From NCBI GenBank assembly GCA_964628235.1, contig CAZVLU010000003.1:1-64000 (forward strand): a DNA stretch of 64,000 nt, read 5' to 3'. Below the pieces are notes generated by a model that saw nothing but the letters and a program-made list of their open reading frames with translations, was not told the origin of the DNA and searched no databases. The DNA is from CAMAVH01 sp964628235. Its GTDB lineage: Bacteria > Pseudomonadota > Alphaproteobacteria > SMXQ01. The position numbers and the translations under genes were made by a program. Positions 35,475 to 44,717 of the stretch are shown piece by piece; the first letter of the stretch is position 1, and each line of letters begins with the position of its first letter.

Positions 35475-36653
35475 ATGACGGAATTTTTCGTCGCTTGGAC
35501 CGTGCTGTTCATATTGCTATGCGTCCATCCTTTCGTGATCTATCCCGTCACGCTGCAGATCGCGCGGCGCTGGATGCTTGCGCCGCGGCGCGCGAACTCG
35601 GCCCCGATGGCATCGAATTCAAATTCGGGCGAACCGGCTTACGCGATCTGTCTTTGCGCCTATAACGAAGCCGAGGTTATCGAGAGCACGCTGGAGGGAT
35701 TGCTGGAATTGCGCCGCCGCACCGGCAACCTGCAAATCCTGCTGTATGTCGACGGCGCCAGCGACGCCACGGCGGTGATCGCGGAGCGCTATGCCGACCG
35801 CATCGATCTCGTCGTCTCCCCTGAGCGGCACGGCAAGTCCTACGGCCTCAATCGCTTGGCGCCTTTGGTACGCGCGCCGATCATCGTGCTGGCAGACGCG
35901 AACGTGCAGATCGCGGGCGACGCGCTGATCAATCTCGACAAATATTTCCGCGATCCGGAGATCGGTTGCGTCTGCGGCCACCTCGTCTATTCGAACGGCG
36001 ACGACAGCGTGACTGCCGCCACGGGCTCGCTCTACTGGCGCCTCGAAGAGAAGATCAAGCGGCTGGAAAGCGAGACGGGTTCGGTGATGGGCGCCGATGG
36101 CTCGCTCTACGCGCTGCGCCGGGAGCTTTACCATCCGATTCCCGAAGGCGTCGCCGACGACATGTATCTGTCGCTCGCCGTGTTGTGCGATGGCTACCGC
36201 GTGGTGCGCGGCGAGGACGTGCGAGTCTTCGAGCAGGCCGGGGTCAATTCAAAAGACGAATTTCGCCGCAAAATCCGCATCGCCTGCCAAGCCTTCACGA
36301 CCCATCGCGCGCTCTGGTCGCAGCTCCGCAAGCTCGACGCGTTCTCGATCTATAAGTATGTCTCGCACAAGCTGCTACGCTGGTTCACGGCCTTCACTAT
36401 GGCCGGCGGCATGATGACGGCCTTTATCGCTATGGCATTGATGATCGGCCTGGGCTGGGCCACTGCGCTGTTCGCCTTCGGTCTCGTAGCTTTGTGGCTG
36501 GCTGAGCGCTTGGGCATCAGTCCGGTGCCGATGATCCTCGACATGCTGCGCTCGTTCGCGGCGACAGGTCTTGGCGTATTCCGCTCCATGCGCGGCGCGA
36601 GCGTGGGCACCTGGGAGCCGGCGCGCGCGTCCTCTGGTCCGCAAAGGAATTGA
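35475..36653 (+). CDS. Glycosyltransferase family 2, membrane-associated
   Basis: A 392-residue GT-A processive-type family-2 enzyme. An N-terminal helix (FFVAWTVLFILLCVHPFVIY) is followed by the catalytic domain with CLCAYNEAEVIESTLEGLLE, the DxD-like VLADANVQI, and GADGSLYALRRELY. Helices near the C-terminus (MMTAFIAMALMIGLGWATAL) anchor it. The ATG at 35475 has GGAG 8 bp upstream. It is the first of three consecutive GT2 genes; its stop is 2 bp before the next start, which indicates one operon. Confidence 0.9.
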   Translation: MTEFFVAWTVLFILLCVHPFVIYPVTLQIARRWMLAPRRANSAPMASNSNSGEPAYAICLCAYNEAEVIESTLEGLLELRRRTGNLQILLYVDGASDATAVIAERYADRIDLVVSPERHGKSYGLNRLAPLVRAPIIVLADANVQIAGDALINLDKYFRDPEIGCVCGHLVYSNGDDSVTAATGSLYWRLEEKIKRLESETGSVMGADGSLYALRRELYHPIPEGVADDMYLSLAVLCDGYRVVRGEDVRVFEQAGVNSKDEFRRKIRIACQAFTTHRALWSQLRKLDAFSIYKYVSHKLLRWFTAFTMAGGMMTAFIAMALMIGLGWATALFAFGLVALWLAERLGISPVPMILDMLRSFAATGLGVFRSMRGASVGTWEPARASSGPQRN

Positions 36654-36655
36654 GC

Positions 36656-37624
36656 ATGTCCGTTAAAGTCGACGTCATCATTCTCTCGTGGGACCGCACG
36701 GCGGAGACGATCGCCGCCATCGAGAGCGCGGTCGAGCAAGAGGGCGTCGAAAAGCGCGTCTGGATCGTCGATCAGGGCAGCAAGCCGGAGAATTTGGCGC
36801 AACTTCGCACCGCCATCTCTGGCCGGCCGGAGATCCATCTGCTCGAACTGGACAAGAACGTCGGCGTGGCGCAGGGGCGCAACATCGCCAGCGGCCTCGG
36901 CAGCGCGCCTTATATCGTGGCGCTCGATAACGATGCGATCTTCAAAGACAAGACCACGCTTGCCGGCATCGCCCGCAAGCTTGACGGCGAGCCGCGTCTC
37001 GGCGCCGTCGCCTTCCGCATTCTCAATTACTTCACCGGGCGCGACGATGCCATGTGCTGGGACTATCCGGGCGTGCCGCGCGCCATGGCCGAACGCGAGT
37101 TCATGGCGACGCGCTTCATCGGCGCCGGCCATGCCATCCGTCGCCTCGCCTTCGAGCGCGCCGGCGGCTACGACGCCGCATTGTTCTTTGCCGGGGAAGA
37201 GCGCGATCTGTGCTACCGCATTCTCAATGTCGGCTATGCGGTGCGCTATTGCCCGGACTTCGCCGTGCTGCACAAGGTCGATCCGACGGCGCGCGTCAAT
37301 TGGCGCTCGGGGCGCTTCTACTACACCGTGCGCAACGTGCTTTACTCGGATTTCAAGTTCGGCAGGCCGCTGTGGGTGCTGGCGCGCAGCGCCGCCGCGC
37401 TGACATTGAAGGGCTTGCGCAACGGCTGCGCCCGCCAATCTTTGCGCGGCATCTTCGACGCGGCCCGCATGTCGTGGCGTTTCGCCCATGACGCGCAACG
37501 GCCCGCTGTCTATCGCCTGAACAGCGAAGTGATCGCCTATATCGATAGCTGCGAGCATCGCGGCGAAACCCCCTTCATAGACCGTCTGCGCCGCCAGTTC
37601 ACCCGTCTGCCAGAGCAGGTGTAG
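36656..37624 (+). CDS. Glycosyltransferase family 2
   Basis: A 322-residue cytoplasmic GT-A enzyme starting VDVIILSWDRTAETIAAIES. It has WIVDQGSKPENL, the NVGVAQGRNI motif common to rhamnosyltransferase-like enzymes, and DNDAIF as the DxD metal site. Helical C-terminal region follows without clear membrane segments. The ATG at 36656 lies 2 bp after the previous stop; a TTG two codons earlier is an alternative. It probably adds one sugar of the repeat unit; the donor and linkage are unknown. Confidence 0.9.
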   Translation: MSVKVDVIILSWDRTAETIAAIESAVEQEGVEKRVWIVDQGSKPENLAQLRTAISGRPEIHLLELDKNVGVAQGRNIASGLGSAPYIVALDNDAIFKDKTTLAGIARKLDGEPRLGAVAFRILNYFTGRDDAMCWDYPGVPRAMAEREFMATRFIGAGHAIRRLAFERAGGYDAALFFAGEERDLCYRILNVGYAVRYCPDFAVLHKVDPTARVNWRSGRFYYTVRNVLYSDFKFGRPLWVLARSAAALTLKGLRNGCARQSLRGIFDAARMSWRFAHDAQRPAVYRLNSEVIAYIDSCEHRGETPFIDRLRRQFTRLPEQV

Positions 37625-37655
37625 TCATCTCAACAGAACGGAAAGACGAGCGATC

Positions 37656-38585
37656 ATGATCACCCTTATCGTCCCGACGCGAAATCGCGCCCATACCCTC
37701 TCGCTGATCGGCGAGAGCTTTTATCGGCTGCAATTGGTCGACGAGATCATCTTCGTGGACGACGCCGGCAGCGACGATTCGGCAAAGGTGATCGGCGCTA
37801 TCGCCGCGCGCCATCCGGAAATCTCGACGAAGATCCTGCGCAACGATGAGCGTCTCGGCGCGTCGGGCAGCCGGATCAAAGGCTACAAAGCCGCGAAGAA
37901 CGACTACATCATGTATTCCGACGACGATGTGTACGTGCAGCCCAACTATGCAGCCGTCTGTTTGAAGAAGCTACGCTTGACCGGCGCAGGGATCGTATCG
38001 GGCCGTATCGTCCGCATGCGCCACGACCAAACGCCGGAAGCGGCCATCGCCGCCTTCGGCGCCGGCACGTCGGACCTGCCGCCCTTCCGCAAGCTGGTGT
38101 GCGAGACGCGCGGCGAGGCCAAGACCGATGGCGACGTCCGTTTGCCGCTCACGGGTCCGGTGATCTTGACGACAAAGGCGTTGCTGCAAGAGCTGAGCTA
38201 CGATCCGTTCTATTCGCGCGGCAACGGTTTTCGCGAAGAGACGGATTTTCAGATGCACGCTTTCGTCACCGGCCACGATATCCTGATGACCAACGACACC
38301 TATTGCGCCGAATTGAGCCGCATCGAAAGCAAGGTCGGCGGCCAACGCACGCCCCGTCTCAAGACCTTCTATTGGTCGGTCTATTACAACGCCTATTTCT
38401 TTCGGAAGTATTGGGACCGCTATGCCGCCAAGACCGGCGTGACCATGAGCCGTCGCAGCGCCACGGCGCTGTTCGCGCTTTATCAGGTCTATGCGCTGTT
38501 CATTCGGCCGTTCGGCTATAAGTATCAGCGTTGGGTGGCGCGCCAGCGCGAACGCCGGGCTGCGGCACGGCCTGCGTATCAATAG
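37656..38585 (+). CDS. Glycosyltransferase family 2
   Basis: A 309-residue GT-A enzyme beginning MITLIVPTRNRAHTLSLIGE. It has EIIFVDDAGSDDS, a NDERLGASGSRIKG segment and YIMYSDDDVYVQP as the DxD region. FREETDFQMHAF resembles the ED motif that provides the catalytic base in inverting GT2 enzymes. It is third in the GT2 operon (31-bp gap) and convergent, by 9 bp, with the pyruvyltransferase-like gene. Substrate specificity cannot be predicted. Confidence 0.9.
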   Translation: MITLIVPTRNRAHTLSLIGESFYRLQLVDEIIFVDDAGSDDSAKVIGAIAARHPEISTKILRNDERLGASGSRIKGYKAAKNDYIMYSDDDVYVQPNYAAVCLKKLRLTGAGIVSGRIVRMRHDQTPEAAIAAFGAGTSDLPPFRKLVCETRGEAKTDGDVRLPLTGPVILTTKALLQELSYDPFYSRGNGFREETDFQMHAFVTGHDILMTNDTYCAELSRIESKVGGQRTPRLKTFYWSVYYNAYFFRKYWDRYAAKTGVTMSRRSATALFALYQVYALFIRPFGYKYQRWVARQRERRAAARPAYQ

Positions 38586-38594
38586 ATAGCGGCC

Positions 38595-39593
38595 TCAAGG
38601 CGAAAGCTTGGCGTCCGGATGACCTGACAGCCAGGCGGCGTGATACTGCGAGAGCTTGCCATAGCTGTTATCGGACATCGTCACTTGGCGGCCGAGCAAC
38701 AGGCTGAGCAAGGCCATGTGCAGCCGGTTGGTGACGACTTTGTCGTAGCTTCCGAGAAAGCGCACGGTGCTGCCGATCAAGCGATTGCGATATAGCCGCC
38801 AGAGCGGATGGAGAGAAAATGCGTTGCCTGTCGCGCCGCGATGGCAATGCAGCTTCAGCAGAAGATGATAGAGGACTTTTTCCTCCACGCTGATGATGTC
38901 TTTCCAGTCGATGGCGGCTTGCGACTCCGTGCCTCCCGGCAAGGGGAGAGTTCGGCTTTCCTTGTCGCGCCGCGCGAAGAGCAGCGTGCCATGGCCTTTG
39001 TTTTTGTCGCGCGCGCTGGCGAGCGGCTGCCAAAGCATATGCGCCATGTCCGGCACGAGGTACGAGGGGTTGGCGAAATGCTGGCGCACGCTGCCGAGCG
39101 ACGAGTGATCGCGCAGGCAGATATGCAGATCGGGGTGGCGCGCGAAGACGGCAGCGCAATCGGCAAGCGCGGACTGCGAATCGAAATGCAATGTCTGCGG
39201 CAGCATGACGATCCGGTTTTTCGGATAGTCGGTGACGACCTGCTCGCGGAATTTTTGGTGCAGCGGGTAGAGGTCGCCGAAATTGCCGCCGCCGTGGAGC
39301 AGGATGACGCTATTCGGCGTCACACGCCGGCGCGCGGCCAAGCCGAAATCGTAGACTGAGCGCCGTTCGATGACATCGAGCTCATGATGCTTGAAGAAAC
39401 GGTCGGTGCCGGCCTCGATGAGGAGATCGCCGACATTCAGGTGCACGGGATAGTCGAGATAGACCACTGGCTGTCCCCGCGCGATCAACCTGCCGATGTC
39501 CTCGACTTGCGTGGCAAGGCGTTGCATCAGGGTCGTCGCGTCGTCGGACGGCATGTCTGGCGGCACAGCAGCATCGGAAATGGCATGGAACAT
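38595..39593 (-). CDS. Polysaccharide pyruvyltransferase family protein
   Basis: A 332-residue protein of the CsaB/WcaK/ExoV pyruvyltransferase family. Diagnostic elements are YLDYPVHLNVGDLLIEAGT near the N-terminus, NSVILLHGGGNFGDLYPLHQ in the middle, IVMLPQTLHF, and the C-terminal VTNRLHMALLSLLLGRQVT. The enzyme would put a ketal-linked pyruvate on a sugar, giving the polymer a negative charge. The frame is open to 39827, but homology starts after the ATG at 39593; the start is uncertain because no strong ribosome site is visible. The upstream region is shared with the divergent molybdenum-subunit gene. Confidence 0.82.
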   Translation of the reverse strand: MFHAISDAAVPPDMPSDDATTLMQRLATQVEDIGRLIARGQPVVYLDYPVHLNVGDLLIEAGTDRFFKHHELDVIERRSVYDFGLAARRRVTPNSVILLHGGGNFGDLYPLHQKFREQVVTDYPKNRIVMLPQTLHFDSQSALADCAAVFARHPDLHICLRDHSSLGSVRQHFANPSYLVPDMAHMLWQPLASARDKNKGHGTLLFARRDKESRTLPLPGGTESQAAIDWKDIISVEEKVLYHLLLKLHCHRGATGNAFSLHPLWRLYRNRLIGSTVRFLGSYDKVVTNRLHMALLSLLLGRQVTMSDNSYGKLSQYHAAWLSGHPDAKLSP

Positions 39594-39825
39594 GGCGGCA
39601 CTTTCGCTTGGCGTGCCTGATGTTGCCCGGGTCAATATTATGTCCCCGGGATTATTATCCTTTGGAAGTAGGCTAAGTCCCTGATTGGCAACGCATTTGC
39701 ATAGGGTCTCAGAAGGGGGTAGCATTCCTAAAGTTGTATAAATCCCAATAAAATTACATTGCCGCTTAGAATAGGAAATCGGGAATGCCTGAGCTTTCGC
39801 AGCCAGCCGTGCGGGACATGGCCGC

Positions 39826-42120
39826 ATGACCGTCGGTCAGTCCGTCACTCGCATCGAGGACCCACCCCTCGTCACCGGGGCGGCGCGCTTTGTCGCCGAC
39901 CTGAACTTCGCCCGCCAATTGCATATGCGGGTCGTGCGGGCGCAGCAGGCACATGGCAGGATCGTCGCTATCGACGCATCCGCAGCCTTGGCTTTGCCTG
40001 GCGTCGTCGCTGTATGGACCGCTGCCGACATCGCCGAACTGCCGCCGATCGATTTTCGCGAAGGCCCCATTCCCGAGCTCGCGGCTTATCGGCAGCCGGT
40101 GTTGGCGAAGGAACGTGTCCGCTATGTCGGCGAGCCGGTCGCTGTGGTTTTCGCCGAAAGCGACTATGTCGCCGAGGACGCTGCCGACTTGATTTTCGTC
40201 GAAATCGACGAATTGCCGGTGTTGCTCGATGCAGCCGAAACGCCGGCGCCTTTTCCCGGCGCCGCCTCCAGCGAGGCCACAGTCATCACCCAAGGCTATG
40301 GCGATGTCGATGCCGTGTTCGCTGCGGCGCCCCATGTCGTCGCGCTCGATCTGGCGGTCGGGCGCCATACCGGCGTGCCGCTGGAAACGCGCGGCGCCAT
40401 CGGCGTTTACGACGCTGCGCGTGACGTGCTGCAACTGCATGGCGCAGCCAAAGTGCCGCACAAGAACCGCGAGGCCTTGGCGCGCCTGTTCGGCCGCAGC
40501 CTGCAAGCCATGCATCTGTTCGAATATCATGTCGGCGGCGGCTTCGGCGTGCGCGGCGAGATTTATCCCGAGGACATTCTCGTCTGCCTCGCCGCCATGC
40601 GGCTTGGCCGCCCGGTCAAATGGATCGAGGACCGCCGCGAGCATCTGATGGCGACCAATCATTCCCGCCAGCAGCGCCACCAGATCCGCGCCGCCGTCGA
40701 TGGCGAGGGCCGCATCCTGGCCATGGACGACAAGTTTTTCCACGACCAGGGCGCCTATCTGCGCACCCATGGCGTGCGCGTGCCGCATATGACCGCCGGC
40801 ATCTTGCCGGGGCCATATCGGATACCGGCCTACCGCGCCACGGCCCATGTCCGCCTGACCAACAAAACGCCCTGCGCCACCTATCGCGGGCCGGGCCGCT
40901 ACGAGAGCACCTTCGTGCGCGAGCGGCTGATCGACGCGGTGGCGATGCAGCTCGGTCTCGATCCGGTAGAAGTGCGCCGGCGCAACATGATCACGTCGGC
41001 GGAGATGCCTTACGATCGGCCGTTGCAAGCGCTCGGCGAGGAGATCAGCTACGACAGCGGCGATTACGCGGGTCTGATGGACAAGGTGCTGGCCAAGGCC
41101 GGCTGGCCGGCGATGAAGGCCGTGACGGCGCGTCGCCGCGCGGCGGGCGAAGCCGTTGGCGTCGGCATCGCCATGTTCGTCGAGAAGGCCGGCCTCGGCC
41201 CGACCGATGGCGTGAAGATCGCGGTAGAGCCGGGCGGGCATGTCGAGGTCATCACCGGCGGCGCCTCGGTCGGCCAGGGCTTCGAGACCGTGATCGCGCA
41301 GATCTGCGCCGGCGCGCTCGGCGTCGATTATCAGAAGGTTCGCGTGGTGCATGGCCGCACCGATCGCATCGAACATGGCATCGGCGCCCATGCGTCGCGC
41401 GCCACGGTGATGACCGGTTCGGCGACCCATATCGGCGCGCTCAAGGTGCGCAGCAAAGCGCTTACAGCGGCGGCAAAACTTATGCAGAAAACGCCCGACG
41501 ATCTGGACATCGTCGGCGGCATGGTCGTTCAGCGCGGCAATCCGACAGGGCCATCGATCTCGCTCGGCGACATCGTCAAGCGCCTTGGGCCTGGCTCGAA
41601 GCTGCTGGAGCCGGGCCAAGCTCCGGGCCTCGCCGACGAAGGCTGGTTCAACGTCGACCATCAGGTTTATCCCTACGGCATGCATATCGCTCAAGTGCGG
41701 ATCGACCGCGCCACCGGCGGCGTGCAGATCGAGCGCTATGTCGCGGCCTTCGACATCGGCCGCGCCGTCAATCCTATGCTGGTGGAAGGCCAAATCGTCG
41801 GCAGCTTCACGCAGGGGCTCGGCGGCGCGCTGCTCGAGGAGTTCCTCTATAGCGAAACTGGCGAGCCGCTTGCCGTCACCTTCGCCGATTATTTGCTGCC
41901 AAGCCTGCATGACGTGCCGCAAGTCGAAGTGCAGCTTTACGAAGACGCCCCGAGCCCGCGCAATCCGCTCGGCATCAAGGGCGGCGGCGAAAGCGGCATC
42001 ACCGGCGTCGGCGCGGCGCTGGCAGCGGCGGTCGACGACGCTTTGCAGATGCCAGGCGCGATCACGCAATTGCCGATCACGCCCCAGCGCCTGAAGGACA
42101 TTCTGGATCGGGCCGACTGA
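39826..42120 (+). CDS. Xanthine dehydrogenase family molybdopterin-binding (large) subunit, stand-alone
   Basis: A 764-residue second molybdenum hydroxylase large subunit. Motifs are EYHVGGGFGVRGEIYPED, CATYRGPGRYES, SVGQGFET and the catalytic-Glu loop GIKGGGESGITGVG. It starts TVGQSVTRIEDPPLVTGAARF, which is the conserved N-terminus of this family. Again the FAD and iron-sulfur subunits are not in the window; the next gene is an alpha/beta hydrolase 2 bp downstream, in the same operon. It would hydroxylate a heterocycle or oxidise an aldehyde if partner subunits come from elsewhere. Confidence 0.9.
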   Translation: MTVGQSVTRIEDPPLVTGAARFVADLNFARQLHMRVVRAQQAHGRIVAIDASAALALPGVVAVWTAADIAELPPIDFREGPIPELAAYRQPVLAKERVRYVGEPVAVVFAESDYVAEDAADLIFVEIDELPVLLDAAETPAPFPGAASSEATVITQGYGDVDAVFAAAPHVVALDLAVGRHTGVPLETRGAIGVYDAARDVLQLHGAAKVPHKNREALARLFGRSLQAMHLFEYHVGGGFGVRGEIYPEDILVCLAAMRLGRPVKWIEDRREHLMATNHSRQQRHQIRAAVDGEGRILAMDDKFFHDQGAYLRTHGVRVPHMTAGILPGPYRIPAYRATAHVRLTNKTPCATYRGPGRYESTFVRERLIDAVAMQLGLDPVEVRRRNMITSAEMPYDRPLQALGEEISYDSGDYAGLMDKVLAKAGWPAMKAVTARRRAAGEAVGVGIAMFVEKAGLGPTDGVKIAVEPGGHVEVITGGASVGQGFETVIAQICAGALGVDYQKVRVVHGRTDRIEHGIGAHASRATVMTGSATHIGALKVRSKALTAAAKLMQKTPDDLDIVGGMVVQRGNPTGPSISLGDIVKRLGPGSKLLEPGQAPGLADEGWFNVDHQVYPYGMHIAQVRIDRATGGVQIERYVAAFDIGRAVNPMLVEGQIVGSFTQGLGGALLEEFLYSETGEPLAVTFADYLLPSLHDVPQVEVQLYEDAPSPRNPLGIKGGGESGITGVGAALAAAVDDALQMPGAITQLPITPQRLKDILDRAD

Positions 42121-42122
42121 GC

Positions 42123-42959
42123 ATGGACTTTGCCGTCGAAGATGTCGTCTATCATAGACCAGCCGGCATCGCGTTGACGGCGACGCTTTATAAACCCTCA
42201 GGGGCGGGGCCATTCGCGGCGGTGATCGACGCTCATGGCGGGCGCTGGTGCTCAGAAACGCGGATGACCAATGTCCGTATCGATGAAGCGCTGGCCGCAG
42301 CGGGCATCTTCGTCATGGCGCTCGATTTCCGCATGCCGCCGGACGCGCAATATCCTTTGCCGGTGGCGGATATCAATTTCGCCGTCCGTTGGCTGCACGC
42401 CCATGCCGCCCGCTATGGAATCGATCCCGATTGGATCGGCGGCGTCGGAACCTCGAGCGGCGGTCATCAATTGGCGCTCAGCGCCTTGAACCCGGACGAT
42501 CCTAAATATCGCCAGGACCACACGGCGGAGATGGATGGGGTCAGCGCCAAGATCAATTACATGATTCTGTGCTGGCCGGTGTCCGATCCGCCGGCGCGCT
42601 ATCGCTACGCCATCGCCAATAAAATGGATATTCATATCCAGAGCCACGAGCGCTATTGGCCGAGCGAGGCGATGATGGGCGAGGGCAGCCCGCAGCGCGT
42701 GGTCGCCGACGGCGAGGCGGCCGTTTTGCCGCCGGCTCTGCTCATCCAGGGCACCAACGACACGATCCTGTCGCCCGGCATGTCGGAGCGCTTCGCCGAA
42801 ACTTATGCAGCGGCCGGCGGCGATATGACGCTGATCCACTATCCTGGCGAAAAGCACACCTTCATCACCAATACACCCGATACGCCGGCCTCGCAGAAAG
42901 CCTTGGCCGATATGATAGGGTTCATCCGCCGCTGCACCACGAACCGCGCCAACGCCTGA
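42123..42959 (+). CDS. Alpha/beta hydrolase
   Basis: A 278-residue hydrolase of the esterase/lipase (HSL-like) type. The oxyanion motif is HGG (38-40), the nucleophile elbow is GTSSGGH with S111, and the acid and base are visible in QGTNDTILSP and GEKHTFI. It begins 2 bp after the stop of the molybdenum hydroxylase gene (TGAGCATG), so it is translationally close-coupled. It may hydrolyse an ester or amide produced in the same pathway. The substrate is unknown. Confidence 0.88.
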   Translation: MDFAVEDVVYHRPAGIALTATLYKPSGAGPFAAVIDAHGGRWCSETRMTNVRIDEALAAAGIFVMALDFRMPPDAQYPLPVADINFAVRWLHAHAARYGIDPDWIGGVGTSSGGHQLALSALNPDDPKYRQDHTAEMDGVSAKINYMILCWPVSDPPARYRYAIANKMDIHIQSHERYWPSEAMMGEGSPQRVVADGEAAVLPPALLIQGTNDTILSPGMSERFAETYAAAGGDMTLIHYPGEKHTFITNTPDTPASQKALADMIGFIRRCTTNRANA

Positions 42960-43367
42960 TCCTGCTCAAATTGTGAACAAGGGCACGACCGGCCGCCCCG
43001 TCGGCGGGCTGCCGACCGTCACGTCGGATCACGCTTGGGAAGCTCGGCATATCAAAGCCCTAGCCCAACTATGGGTGCGCCGAATAATTCGTCCTCTTGC
43101 AATAAATAAAGCTTCTGCCCCAGGCTCTTAAACGGGCCAGGCATGCATCCTGCAAGGCTCGAGAGGAACAAGCCAAATCGCCGCTTCGCAAATCTCATGC
43201 GCCTGCCGTGCAAATGTGGTTTGTCCGCGCTTTTGAGGAGGCGCATTCTGGGTTCGTCGTCAAAAACGCCGCTCAAACGTGCGTTTCGGCCACTGCTTGA
43301 ATTCGAGATGACGGCGCATCTCTGGACATCGCGCTAGACGACATCGAGTTAGACATGGAGAACGACA
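42960..43367. other. Intergenic region before Rieske gene, no gene seen
   Basis: A 408-bp gap between the hydrolase and the Rieske oxygenase gene. It has a 64-codon basic open frame at 43143-43337 with no ribosome site or recognisable motif; I do not call it. Promoter elements for the oxygenase should be here but none stands out. Confidence 0.45.
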
Positions 43368-44648
43368 ATGTTTACCGCTGAGCAAAATGAGGTCCTGACG
43401 CGCGTCGGCCCCGGCACTCCGATGGGCGACCTGTTCCGCAGCTTCTGGATCCCCTTCCTCATCAGCACCGAGCTGGAGATCGACGGTCCGCCCAAGCGCG
43501 TGACCTTGCTAGGCGAAAACCTGGTCGCTTATCGCGATAGCAAAAACCGCGTCGGCCTGCTCGACCGCCACTGCGCCCATCGCCGCGCCGACCTGTTTTT
43601 CGGCCGCAACGAAGATTGCGGTTTGCGTTGCACCTATCACGGTTGGAAATTCGACATCACCGGCCAGGCGTCGGAATTGCCGGCCGAGCCGGAAGGCACG
43701 CCGCTGATTAAGGACGCCAAGATCAAGGCGTACCCGACTCGCGAAGCCGGCGGCGTGATCTGGACCTACATGGGTCCGAAGGACAAAGAGCCGAAGGATC
43801 TGCCACTGCTCGACTGGTCGGCCGTTCCGCCGACCCATCGTGCCGTGACCAAGCGTCTGCAGGAGAACAACTGGGCTCAAGCCGTCGAAGGCGGCCTCGA
43901 TTCGAGCCATGTCTCGTTCCTGCACCGCGTCTTGACCCCAGTGCAGGCGGCGACGACGACCAAGGAAGGCCATCTCGTCCAGCGCCCGATCTACATGGTC
44001 AAGGACACGCGCCCGAGCTTCCATATTCACAAGACCGACTACGGCTTCGCTATCGGCGCGCGCCGCAACGCCAGCGACACCGAGTATTACTGGCGCTTGT
44101 CGCAGTTTCTGATGCCGGCCTTCACCATCATCCCGACAGCCGAGGGCCGTCCGCTGACCGGCCACTTCTGGGTGCCGATCGACGACGAGAATTGCTGGGC
44201 CTACACCTTCTCGTGGCATCCGCACCGTCCGCTCACCGACGAGGAATGGGAAGAGTATGTCGGCGGCACGCAGATCCATGCCGCCGTGGACGAGAACTTC
44301 CGTCCGCTCGCCAACAAGGACAATAATTACAAGCTCGACCGCGAGATGCAGCGTAAGGAAAACTATACCGGCATCGTCGGCGTCGGCGTTCAAGACATGA
44401 GCGTGCAGGAAAGCATGGGCGTCATCACCGATCGCTCGAAAGAGCTGCTCGGGGCAAGCGATGCCGCCATCGTGTACTGGCGGCGCTTGATGATCGAGCA
44501 AGCTTTGGCGCTGAAAGAAAAGGGCAAGCTGCCGCTCGGCATCGAGACGCCGAAGGCCTACCAAGTGCGCAGCGGCGCGGTGCTGTTGCCCAAGGAAGCC
44601 GATCCGTTCAAGGAAATGGCGCAGAGCATTTTCTTGCTGCCCGCGTAA
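43368..44648 (+). CDS. Rieske non-heme iron aromatic-ring oxygenase, alpha subunit
   Basis: A 426-residue oxygenase of the phthalate-dioxygenase-like Rieske family. The Rieske cluster ligands are C69, H71, C88 and H91 (HCAHRRADLFFG, then CTYHGW). The mononuclear iron site is D178, H181 and H186 in LDSSHVSFLHR, with the family lead-in NNWAQAVEGG. The domain length and lack of a beta-subunit gene fit the single-component alpha3 group (phthalate 4,5-dioxygenase, O-demethylases). A reductase gene is not adjacent. It is expected to hydroxylate or demethylate an aromatic acid; the true substrate is unknown. Confidence 0.92.
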   Translation: MFTAEQNEVLTRVGPGTPMGDLFRSFWIPFLISTELEIDGPPKRVTLLGENLVAYRDSKNRVGLLDRHCAHRRADLFFGRNEDCGLRCTYHGWKFDITGQASELPAEPEGTPLIKDAKIKAYPTREAGGVIWTYMGPKDKEPKDLPLLDWSAVPPTHRAVTKRLQENNWAQAVEGGLDSSHVSFLHRVLTPVQAATTTKEGHLVQRPIYMVKDTRPSFHIHKTDYGFAIGARRNASDTEYYWRLSQFLMPAFTIIPTAEGRPLTGHFWVPIDDENCWAYTFSWHPHRPLTDEEWEEYVGGTQIHAAVDENFRPLANKDNNYKLDREMQRKENYTGIVGVGVQDMSVQESMGVITDRSKELLGASDAAIVYWRRLMIEQALALKEKGKLPLGIETPKAYQVRSGAVLLPKEADPFKEMAQSIFLLPA

Positions 44649-44671
44649 GCGGCGACGATAACAGTTAGATG

Positions 44672-44694
44672 GCGGGGCGGGCTTTCCGCCCCGC
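44672..44694 (+). terminator. GC-rich hairpin, possible attenuator
   Basis: GCGGGGCGG (44672-44680) and CCGCCCCGC (44686-44694) form a 9-bp stem in the gap after the Rieske gene. Only TACATTT follows, so termination would be partial. It may reduce read-through into the VOC gene. Confidence 0.45.
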
Positions 44695-44717
44695 TACATT
44701 TCAGAAGGGAGCGGAAT

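Noticed and set aside
39626..39650. Two CCCGGG palindromes 19 bp apart upstream of the pyruvyltransferase-like gene
   Set aside because: Six-base GC palindromes are common in this genome; the arrangement is not strong enough to call an operator.
39766..42213. 815-codon open frame antisense to the molybdenum hydroxylase gene
   Set aside because: It mirrors the high-GC codon pattern of the real gene, is rich in Arg, His and Ala, and has no recognisable motif; the sense strand has full family motifs.
43143..43337. 64-codon basic open frame upstream of the Rieske gene
   Set aside because: No ribosome site, no family, and composition like non-coding GC-rich DNA.
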